Source: Clostridia bacterium (lineage in GTDB: Bacteria > Bacillota > DSM-521 > Neomoorellales > Neomoorellaceae). Taken from it: a stretch of DNA of 14,398 nucleotides. The DNA is taken from positions 1-14,398 of the forward strand of contig JASUSX010000018.1 in NCBI GenBank assembly GCA_030445875.1, read 5' to 3'. Positions 5,905 to 12,185 of this stretch are shown in pieces (the first letter of the stretch is position 1; every line of letters starts with the position of its first letter). Below the pieces are notes generated by a model. The model was not told where the DNA came from and searched no databases. It saw only the letters and a list, made by a program, of their open reading frames with translations. Made by a program: the position numbers and the translations under genes.

Positions 5905-8073
5905 TTAAAATACCAGTTCGGACGGGTCGCGGGCCGTGGTTACCAGGCCAAGAACTTCGTCGTAACTTCCCAGCCATTCATATAAGCCGGGGGATATCTC
6001 ATGAGCCAGGCCCTCCTTTTGTAATGAAGTTATGGCATAGGACTGGACATTTACTATATAGGATTGCAGTTGCCGCAGAAGGTTGCGGTTGAACCTTTGA
6101 TACTGGATTTGATTTAGTAGTTCGTCCACCAGGGTGTCGCCGGGTCCGCTGTGGTAGCGGACAACAAGAGGCGTCACCCGTTGCTCAATCATCTGGAACT
6201 TTTGCGCTACTTCAGGGTAGTTGAAACTGTAGCGGCTGGCTTGAATGTTTTTAGCATCCAGGGTGGACGACTGGTAAAGGCGCTGGAAATAAGTGCGGTA
6301 CAGGGTTATGTCGTTCAAATCAGCACGGCTATTAAGGAGAATGGCCGCAATCTCCGTGCCTGTCTTATAGCTCCCAGGTGGCAGGTGCCCTTCCGCAGGC
6401 TTAAAGATAATGACCCGGCCAACCTGGAGTCGTCCTTCGCGGTTGCAGCGGCCGGCGGCCTGGACAATCCTGTCTAGGGGGCCCAGGGCACGGAGAACCA
6501 GGGGGAAGTCCAGGTCAACCCCGGCCTCGACGACCTGGGTGGCGACCAGGCGGCAGGGCTGGCCGTTTTGGAGGCGCCGGCGTATCTCCTGTAGGACCTG
6601 GCGACGGTGAGCGCCACAGAGCAAGGTAGAAAGATGCAGGGCCTCCGGATCATCCAGGGCCTTAAGAAGGGCCAGGGCGTCCTGTTTGGTATTGACGACG
6701 GCCATGCCTTGGGGTGATTGTTGCAATACCCCGGCCACCTGTTCCCAGGTCCATTCTTCACTAGTGGGGGATAACTGGTAAGCAACCCTGTTAAGCATGT
6801 TAAAGTATTTCTGCGGTTCGGGTATTATCTCCCTTACATCAGGCAGCCCGCTCAGGAAGGGGCTATCTTCCAGGGCCGGTTGGGTAGCAGAGCAGAGTAC
6901 CACGGATACGCCGTAAAACTGAACCAATTGCTTCAGGACGTCCAGGATGGGTTCCAGGAGGTTGACCGGCAGGGTTTGTACCTCATCAAGTATAATGACG
7001 CTACCGGCGATATTATGGAGCTTGCGGCAACTGCTACTATTATTGGCGAACAGGCTTTCAAAAAGCTGGACGGTGGTAGTCACGATGAGGGGTGCATTCC
7101 AATTTTCGCTGGCCAGGCGTGCCCACAGTTCTTCTGGAGAAGGATTTTCAGGGTCTGCCGGGGGAGATACAGTACTATGGTGTTCCAGGACACAATCGGC
7201 GCCGAAAATCCCCCTGTAGACATCAGCCGTTTGTTCGATGATGCTGGTGTAGGGTATGGCTACAATAACCCTCTGTTTGGCGTAGCGCAGGGCGTGACGC
7301 AGGGCGAAGGCCATTCCCGAACGGGTTTTACCACCGCCGGTAGGAACGGTCAGGGAGAAGAAACCCGGGAGCAGGCCGGCCTTCACATAGCAGTGGTGGT
7401 AGATCTCCTGCCGTATCTGGTTGACGTAACCGGAACATTTAGCCATAAGCCGTTGCTGGTCGGCGTCCAGCATTGACCACAGTTTGGCCAGTTTGACTTC
7501 GCTTTCCCGTTGGGTTGCCAGCCGGGGTTGAAAATGCCTTTCAGTATCCAGAAAGTCGGCATCAGTAAGGGCGCTATAAAGGAGGCGCAGGAATAACTCC
7601 AGCCGGCTTTTAAGGGTTTTATCCTCGCCTTCCTGGAGAAATGCCGGCAGGTATTGCCCCGGAAATCGCTCTGGCTCTAGGTCGGGGATAACCTGACGGG
7701 CGTTTTGTAGAGCGGTTATATAACGATCATTCTGTACTTTATCTTTTAATCGATTCTTTAGTTCAGCTCTGTCCGGTAACCCCCCGTGGTGACCGGTAAT
7801 GAGAAAGGCCAGGGGTTCGAAAAACCTGGTTGCCAGCAGGGCACCGGCAGTGGAGTGGTTGGGGCCGCGACGGCCAGCCTCGCCCCGCAGGTATGCCTGG
7901 AACTCCGGGTGGAATTTCCCCAGGTCATGCCAGAAGCCGGCCCAGTAACCCAAATCCGGCGCTGTGAGCCTGGAGGCGAAATTCCGGGCCAGGTTGGCGA
8001 CGTTCCGGAGATGGTCGGCTAGTAGTTGTTCTTTACCGTTATTATTTTGGCTATGGGCCTGGAAGGTTTCCAT
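5905..8073 (-). CDS. cas3: Cas3, CRISPR helicase-nuclease (HD domain N-terminal)
   Basis: Cas3 is recruited by target-bound Cascade and degrades the displaced strand processively. The 722-residue protein has an N-terminal HD nuclease with H21, H49-D50, K53, H73 and H95-H96. A superfamily 2 helicase follows: Walker A PTGGGKT (244-250), motif II as DEVQ (363-366), SAT (395-397), motif V around TQVVEAGVDLDF (512-523) and motif VI QAAGRCNREGR (538-548). The C-terminal region (about 600-722) is the accessory domain. All catalytic motifs are intact. Start: ATG at 8073 after GGGTGAT. It is first in the operon and 79 nt from cas5c. Length is typical for type I-C Cas3. Confidence 0.98.
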   Translation of the reverse strand: METFQAHSQNNNGKEQLLADHLRNVANLARNFASRLTAPDLGYWAGFWHDLGKFHPEFQAYLRGEAGRRGPNHSTAGALLATRFFEPLAFLITGHHGGLPDRAELKNRLKDKVQNDRYITALQNARQVIPDLEPERFPGQYLPAFLQEGEDKTLKSRLELFLRLLYSALTDADFLDTERHFQPRLATQRESEVKLAKLWSMLDADQQRLMAKCSGYVNQIRQEIYHHCYVKAGLLPGFFSLTVPTGGGKTRSGMAFALRHALRYAKQRVIVAIPYTSIIEQTADVYRGIFGADCVLEHHSTVSPPADPENPSPEELWARLASENWNAPLIVTTTVQLFESLFANNSSSCRKLHNIAGSVIILDEVQTLPVNLLEPILDVLKQLVQFYGVSVVLCSATQPALEDSPFLSGLPDVREIIPEPQKYFNMLNRVAYQLSPTSEEWTWEQVAGVLQQSPQGMAVVNTKQDALALLKALDDPEALHLSTLLCGAHRRQVLQEIRRRLQNGQPCRLVATQVVEAGVDLDFPLVLRALGPLDRIVQAAGRCNREGRLQVGRVIIFKPAEGHLPPGSYKTGTEIAAILLNSRADLNDITLYRTYFQRLYQSSTLDAKNIQASRYSFNYPEVAQKFQMIEQRVTPLVVRYHSGPGDTLVDELLNQIQYQRFNRNLLRQLQSYIVNVQSYAITSLQKEGLAHEISPGLYEWLGSYDEVLGLVTTARDPSELVF

Positions 8074-8389
8074 TTGGCATCACCCGTTATTGTGCTAAAA
8101 TATACCTTGAGTGGTTATTCGACAATTATTTACCAGAACCTGCATATTAACAGGATAAATTATAACTGTTTATACCGTCATAAACTGTCGGGTACGTATG
8201 TTTGCTATAAACAAATTAAGCCAGGTAGAGGTCCCGGGTTTGTTAAAATTATCGACCGGCGAGAGATCAAATAATCCTTCCGCGGCAGGAAAAATTGCTT
8301 CTGCGAGGAATTAATTTTTAATGTAGCATTAAAAGGATCAAACTTAAATTTGCGGCAATATACCTGTAGAGGGAGGTCAGACGTGGTTT
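8074..8389. promoter_or_regulatory. Divergent intergenic region between the cas operon and lcfB-like gene
   Basis: This 316-bp AT-rich region has no convincing gene. For the cas operon (minus strand) a perfect TATAAT is at 8164-8159, about 86 nt before the cas3 start, without a good -35. A second candidate is TTGTCG, 17 nt, TATTTT nearer cas3. An inverted repeat GTTTAT-6 nt-ATAAAC at 8168-8185 lies just upstream of the first -10. On the plus side a perfect 8-bp inverted repeat with a 3-nt loop lies at 8316-8334, and GGGAGG precedes the acyl-CoA synthetase start. The hexamers and repeats are seen directly; regulator and start sites are not known. Confidence 0.5.
8316..8334. repeat. 19-bp inverted repeat upstream of the acyl-CoA synthetase
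   Basis: TTTTAATG-TAG-CATTAAAA is a perfect inverted repeat of 8-bp arms and a 3-nt centre, 56 nt before the acyl-CoA synthetase start. Being AT-rich and not followed by a U run, it looks more like a dyad operator than a terminator. Its function is inferred only from position and symmetry. Confidence 0.5.
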
Positions 8390-9880
8390 ATGTTACTCTG
8401 GCAACTACCGCAGCGACACCAGGATTTATCTAACCAACCGGCTTTATCCTACAATGGTAAAAAGGTGACATACGCTGAGCTCGTCCGGCAGATCGACGCC
8501 TACGCCAGCTTGTTGCAGCAGATGGGCGTCAAACCCCGTGAAAGGGTGGCTATCTGTTCCTCCAACTGCCCGGAATTTATTTACAGCTACCTGGGAGCCA
8601 TGCAGGCGGGGGCAATTGTCGTGCCCCTGAATTTAATGTTAACCCAGGAGGAAATCGCCTTTATAGTCAAAGACGCAGCCTGCAGCACCCTGATAATCCA
8701 CCCGGCCATCCTGGAGCGGTTGCGCCTGGCCCCGGAACAAGTAGCAGCCCTGGGCTTAAAAAGGGTAGTTGTCCTGGACCAGGCCACGGAAGCCCGGGTG
8801 CAGGCCGCCCCACCGGCAGCGCCGGCAGCCATGGTGGCAGAGGATGTCTGCGTTTTCCTTTATACCTCCGGTACCACCGGCCGGCCCAAAGGGGCCATGT
8901 TGAGCCACAAGAATTTCCTGGCTGATGTGGAGGCCATGGATGCCGTTTCCGACCTGGGGCCGCAAGACAATTTCCTCTGCGTCCTGCCAATGTTTCATAG
9001 CTTTGCCTGGGCTACCAGTGTCCTCCTGCCCCTGTACCTGGGGAGCACCATTACTATCAAAGAAGCCTTCCAGCCCAAAGATACCCTGAAAACCCTGGCA
9101 GAAGAAGATATCACCGTCTTTTGCGGCGTACCGTCCATGTACGCCATCCTCTGGCGCCTGGCAGAAGAAGGCCAGTTCAAGGCTCTGAAGCTGGCCATTT
9201 CCGGTGGCGCACCCCTGGCAGCGGAGATCCAGCGTGGCTTTGAAGCCAAATTTGCCTTCCCTCTGGTGGAAGGTTATGGCCTTTCAGAGGCGGCGCCGGT
9301 GGTCTGCCTGAACCCCCTGGATGGCGTGCGTAAACCTGGCTCCATTGGTCTTCCCCTGCCGGGGATGGAAGTGAAGGTGGTGGATGATAACGACCAGGAA
9401 GTCCCACCGGGTGAGGTGGGGGAACTGGTGGTGCGCGGCCCTAACGTCATGGCTGGCTATTACAACCAGCCGGAAGAAACGGCAGCCACCTTGAGGAACG
9501 GGTGGCTCCATACCGGCGACCTGGTCCGCCAGGACGAGGACGGCTATTTCTACGTTGTTGACCGCAAAAAAGATATGATCATCCTGGGCGGTTTTAATGT
9601 CTATCCCCGCGAAGTAGAAGAGGTCCTCCTGACCCACCCGGACGTTCTCGAGGCGGCGGTGGTCGGCGTCGGCGACCCGGTGAAGGGCGAGACGGTAAAG
9701 GCCTTTATTGTGGCCAGGGAAGGGGCAATAGTCGATCGGCGTCAATTACAGGAATTCTTGAAGGAGCATGTGGCCCTCTTTAAGATCCCGCGCTTGTTTG
9801 AGTTGGTACCAGAGTTGCCCAAAAGCCCTACAGGCAAGGTTTTGAAGAAACTGCTCAAGGCCCGGGAACAGGGTTCGTAA
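8390..9880 (+). CDS. lcfB: Long-chain acyl-CoA synthetase (AMP-forming, LcfB-like)
   Basis: It activates a fatty or other carboxylic acid to its acyl-CoA through an acyl-adenylate intermediate. The 496-residue protein has the full ANL-superfamily motif set: YTSGTTGRPKG (158-168) P-loop, EGYGLSEAAP (294-303), GWLHTGD (371-377), hinge DRKKDMIILGGFNVYPREVE (391-410) and the C-terminal catalytic Lys K483 in SPTGK. From memory its overall pattern is close to Bacillus subtilis LcfB. The exact acid substrate cannot be read from sequence. Start: ATG at 8390 with GGGAGGTC about 12 nt upstream, a slightly long spacing, but no better in-frame start is nearby. It appears monocistronic and is transcribed away from the cas operon. 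Confidence 0.93.
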   Translation: MLLWQLPQRHQDLSNQPALSYNGKKVTYAELVRQIDAYASLLQQMGVKPRERVAICSSNCPEFIYSYLGAMQAGAIVVPLNLMLTQEEIAFIVKDAACSTLIIHPAILERLRLAPEQVAALGLKRVVVLDQATEARVQAAPPAAPAAMVAEDVCVFLYTSGTTGRPKGAMLSHKNFLADVEAMDAVSDLGPQDNFLCVLPMFHSFAWATSVLLPLYLGSTITIKEAFQPKDTLKTLAEEDITVFCGVPSMYAILWRLAEEGQFKALKLAISGGAPLAAEIQRGFEAKFAFPLVEGYGLSEAAPVVCLNPLDGVRKPGSIGLPLPGMEVKVVDDNDQEVPPGEVGELVVRGPNVMAGYYNQPEETAATLRNGWLHTGDLVRQDEDGYFYVVDRKKDMIILGGFNVYPREVEEVLLTHPDVLEAAVVGVGDPVKGETVKAFIVAREGAIVDRRQLQEFLKEHVALFKIPRLFELVPELPKSPTGKVLKKLLKAREQGS

Positions 9881-9964
9881 TTCTTGCCCGGCGGGGAAAC
9901 AGGAAAACTTGCAGGAAAAGCATTAAAAGTGTCAAATTCAGGGGTACATTTCCTGGCAAGCAAC

Positions 9965-9993
9965 TTGAGGCCTGTCAATTTTTCGGGTAAAAT
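9965..9993 (+). promoter_or_regulatory. Sigma-A-type promoter for the HD-GYP gene
   Basis: TTGAGG (9965-9970) and TAAAAT (9988-9993) are separated by exactly 17 bp. This would start transcription near 10000, about 23 nt before the GTG start at 10023. It is the best-formed promoter seen in the window. Confidence 0.7.
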
Positions 9994-10022
9994 GGTAATT
10001 GGCGGGAAGAGGAGTGGTCCGG

Positions 10023-10604
10023 GTGTCAGTGGCCCCAGAGGTCGGTGTTTTACTGGATCGCCTGCGTAAACACAGATTGACGACTTACCAACATTCCTGT
10101 AATGTTGGTAACCTGGCTCGTGCCCTGGCGGAAGGACTGGGGCTGCAGCAGGATGAAGTAACTATTATCACCCTGGGGGGCTTGTTACACGATATCGGTA
10201 AAGCCCGGATACGGACATCTATTCTGCACAAGGCTGCCCGCCTGACAACGGCGGAGTGGGAGGTAATGCGCCGGCACCCGGAATTCGGTGTCCAGATCCT
10301 GGCCAACAATAATAATTTGGAGGTCATTGCACCCCTGGTTGCCTATCACCACGAGCGCTGGGATGGGTGCGGTTACTACGGTTTGACAAACAACGAGATC
10401 CCCCTGGGTGCCCGGATTATTGCCCTGGCTGATTCCTTTGATGCAATGACTTCTTCCCGGGCTTACCAGTACTCTAAGAACCTGCAGAGCGGTATCCAGG
10501 AGCTAGCGGAAGGAGCCGGGAAGCAGTTTGACCCCCGCCTGGTGGAACTGTTTTTTGATGTCATGCCAGCGGTCCTCAAACGCAACAGCCACCGCGCCTC
10601 TTAG
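10023..10604 (+). CDS. Stand-alone HD-GYP-type phosphohydrolase
   Basis: HD-GYP proteins are metal-dependent phosphodiesterases, several of which hydrolyse cyclic-di-GMP. The 193-residue protein is nearly all HD-GYP domain: H56-D57 and K60 in HDIGK, H85, H109-H110 in YHHERWDGCGYYG, and D137 in ALADSFDAMTSSRAY. The signature triplet reads GYY instead of GYP. No sensor, receiver or membrane domain precedes it, so it is either a soluble orphan or acts on another substrate. Start: GTG at 10023 is 8 nt after AGGAG. An upstream in-frame TTG at 9999 would lie at the predicted transcription start, so it is rejected. A strong terminator follows. Confidence 0.9.
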   Translation: MSVAPEVGVLLDRLRKHRLTTYQHSCNVGNLARALAEGLGLQQDEVTIITLGGLLHDIGKARIRTSILHKAARLTTAEWEVMRRHPEFGVQILANNNNLEVIAPLVAYHHERWDGCGYYGLTNNEIPLGARIIALADSFDAMTSSRAYQYSKNLQSGIQELAEGAGKQFDPRLVELFFDVMPAVLKRNSHRAS

Positions 10605-10625
10605 GGTAGCACTGGTACTATTTAT

Positions 10626-10659
10626 AAAGCCACCGGCTGATAAAGGACCGGTGGCTTTT
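10626..10659. terminator. Rho-independent terminator, probably bidirectional
   Basis: An 11-bp stem, AAAGCCACCGG and CCGGTGGCTTT, with an 11-nt loop, followed by a short T run on the plus strand. It lies between the convergent HD-GYP gene (ends 10604) and the cysteine-rich gene (minus strand, ends 10664). The A-rich left arm lets it serve both strands, more weakly on the minus strand. Confidence 0.88.
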
Positions 10660-10663
10660 CACT

Positions 10664-11107
10664 TTACGTTTTCTTTCGTTCCTGGTAAGCCTGGAGTAGC
10701 CTGCCACCAGTTTCCGGGTTGTGGCGGCCGGCCTGCATCAGGTAGGCGGAAACGCTGCCCTCGTAGTCAAAGTTTTCCCCCAGGAGGGCGAGTTCCAGGG
10801 AGCGACGGGTGACGTTGATGACACACTCTTCCTCGTGGTTATCGCGGCAGTTCTGGCACTGGAGCAGGACCTCGGCCAGGGCCTCAATCAGGTCCTGCTG
10901 GTAATAAACCCGGAAGTCATCATGGGGGACAAATTCATGCCCCCGGGGGATACGGGTGGTGTTTTTTTGCCGGGCATAGGCCAGGGCTGTCTGGGCGAAA
11001 CCGATCAGGCAGTGGGCTTTATTGCAGGTGCCACATTCGGCCTCGGTCTTACAGCAGCGGTCAATAAAAACTCGAATCTTATTAAGGTCAACATTGCGGG
11101 CAGTCAC
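10664..11107 (-). CDS. Cysteine-rich protein of unknown function, partner of the sulfite-reductase-like gene
   Basis: I do not recognise a named family. The 147-residue protein has eight cysteines, grouped as C18, C19, C25-x2-C28 and C33 near the N-terminus, then C84-x2-C87 and C95 in the middle (CQNC ... EEEC). The rest is predicted mainly helical, with no signal peptide or membrane segment. The cysteine spacing suggests metal or Fe-S binding. Start: GTG at 11107 is preceded by GGGAGGT at about 6 nt. It lies 17 nt downstream of the siroheme/4Fe-4S gene on the same strand, so the two are almost certainly co-transcribed. A role as a small electron-transfer or assembly partner is inference from context only. 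Confidence 0.8.
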   Translation of the reverse strand: MTARNVDLNKIRVFIDRCCKTEAECGTCNKAHCLIGFAQTALAYARQKNTTRIPRGHEFVPHDDFRVYYQQDLIEALAEVLLQCQNCRDNHEEECVINVTRRSLELALLGENFDYEGSVSAYLMQAGRHNPETGGRLLQAYQERKKT

Positions 11108-11124
11108 CTTAACTACCTCCCATC

Positions 11125-11838
11125 TTAAAGCCCGGCGAAGGTGAGGAAATCGTTTTCTTCTTCCTTCGAACGGTAGGGATTAAAGAAATCGTCTGGAGGC
11201 AGGAAAGCTTCTAACCCTGAACGCTTGATGGTGTTACAGAGACGCTCCCGGGGCTCGGCCAGGGCGTCATAACGATCCAGGATAAAAGCTAGAAGGTCGA
11301 TAACCCCGGCGCCGTTTATTCTGTCGGCTATCCGGCTGGCGTGGACGGGTTTGCGGCTGCCGCCGCGGCCGCCCAGGTAAACCTCATAGGTATCGCTGCC
11401 GGTGGCGATGACGCCATAATCAGCACAGAGGGGGTCGGTACAGCCCCGGTGACAACCGGCCAGGGCGATCTTAAAGTCGCAGGGGGTGGGCCGGTTCATG
11501 AACCGATCCTGGAGTTCGCCGCCCAGGGCAAAGACATCACTTAACGAGCGCTGGCAGAGGTCTTTATTGCCGGCGCAGGCCTTGACATTACGGACAATTT
11601 CACCAAAAACCCCCACCCTTAAACCAAGGGCCGCTACGCCGGCCCGTAGATCCTCCAGCCGGGTTTCCGGTATAATAAAGATTAACGTCTGGCGGGTGGT
11701 CATTTTGCAGTACTGACATTCGACGACTCGGGCCAGTTCTGCCAGTCCGGCCAGTTGGGCGAGGGTCAAAACGCCGCAGCGGGCGACAATGCCCACCCCA
11801 AGGTAGCCGGAACGCTGGACAAAGATGGCATCGCCCAT
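11125..11838 (-). CDS. Small sulfite/nitrite reductase-like siroheme 4Fe-4S protein
   Basis: It resembles the compact single-unit sulfite/nitrite reductase-like proteins of anaerobes, which carry a ferredoxin-like half domain and a 4Fe-4S/siroheme domain. The 237-residue protein shows a half-domain at about 1-75, then the cluster motif C88-x6-C95 (CAGNKDLC) and C129-x3-C133 (CHRGC, followed by TDPLCADYG, like the usual CPN-C-HP-L-D-G block). The first pair is normally C-x5-C, so one residue is inserted here. C41-x2-C44 and C138 are extra. Start: ATG at 11838 after GGAGGTG at 6 nt. The substrate is unknown: dissimilatory sulfite reductase-like proteins of this size often lack an assigned function. 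Confidence 0.88.
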   Translation of the reverse strand: MGDAIFVQRSGYLGVGIVARCGVLTLAQLAGLAELARVVECQYCKMTTRQTLIFIIPETRLEDLRAGVAALGLRVGVFGEIVRNVKACAGNKDLCQRSLSDVFALGGELQDRFMNRPTPCDFKIALAGCHRGCTDPLCADYGVIATGSDTYEVYLGGRGGSRKPVHASRIADRINGAGVIDLLAFILDRYDALAEPRERLCNTIKRSGLEAFLPPDDFFNPYRSKEEENDFLTFAGL

Positions 11839-11898
11839 GCTTTCACCTCCATTTTAGTGGTAATAGTTCTTTCTAAGACAGTGGAATCCTGCTTATAA

Positions 11899-11911
11899 GG
11901 TAAACTTTACC
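11899..11911. promoter_or_regulatory. 13-bp palindrome in the divergent promoter region
   Basis: GGTAAA-C-TTTACC is a perfect palindrome located 60 nt upstream of the sulfite-reductase-like ATG and 38 nt upstream of the zinc-ribbon ATG. TTATAA and GATAAT boxes flank it on the two sides. It is well placed to be an operator acting on both divergent genes. The regulator is not in the window. Confidence 0.45.
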
Positions 11912-11949
11912 GTGAGATAATAAAGTGAAGAAATGAAGGAGGGATGGCA

Positions 11950-12105
11950 ATGGGTGCCGATAATGCTCCTTTAAGCTATCGCTGCAGCCGCTGTGGCAAT
12001 ACCTTCAAGGTAAACCCTGGCAGCGATAGTATCTGCCCGGTTTGCGGTTTTAACTGTGGCCCGGATAAGTGCCTGCGCCTGGAAGCCTCGGACGAAGATT
12101 ACTAG
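11950..12105 (+). CDS. 51-residue zinc-ribbon protein
   Basis: This small gene encodes a putative zinc-ribbon protein: C12-x2-C15 (YRCSRCG) and C29-x2-C32 (ICPVCG) form a classic four-cysteine site, with C36 and C41 after it. The acidic tail SDEDY ends the protein. Coding is supported by a strong GGAGGG at 11938-11943, 6 nt before the ATG. An earlier ATG at 11944 abuts the Shine-Dalgarno and is less likely. The family is a generic small zinc-ribbon or rubredoxin-like type; no function is claimed. It lies 80 nt upstream of queG on the same strand. A G/C-rich hairpin without a U tract (TGGGGG at 12119-12124, CCCCCA at 12136-12141) sits between them. Confidence 0.85.
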   Translation: MGADNAPLSYRCSRCGNTFKVNPGSDSICPVCGFNCGPDKCLRLEASDEDY

Positions 12106-12185
12106 AGGGAGATCCCCTTGGGGGGCCAGCGCCTTCCCCCAGTGAATGGTGGACTATGTGAATACCGGGAAGAGGGGACCGGGGT

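Noticed and set aside
6880..7476. A 198-codon open frame on the plus strand opposite the cas3 helicase domain
   Set aside because: It runs antisense to the Walker A and DEVQ region of cas3, with no RBS or recognisable domain.
1..8073. Type I-B or I-E assignment of the CRISPR locus
   Set aside because: There is no Cas6 and no Cse/Csh-type proteins. The Cas5c-Cas8c-Cas7c order and Csd1/Csd2 motifs fix it as type I-C.
8026..8274. A plus-strand open frame reaching across the cas3 start into the intergenic region
   Set aside because: It overlaps the cas3 N-terminus, is low-complexity in composition, and has no RBS or similarity to a family I know.
9742..9978. A minus-strand open frame over the end of the acyl-CoA synthetase
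   Set aside because: It is antisense to the catalytic C-terminus of the synthetase, with no RBS or motif.
12119..12141. TGGGGG/CCCCCA hairpin between the zinc-ribbon gene and queG as a terminator
   Set aside because: No U run follows it, so intrinsic termination is unlikely. It is only a possible structural element.
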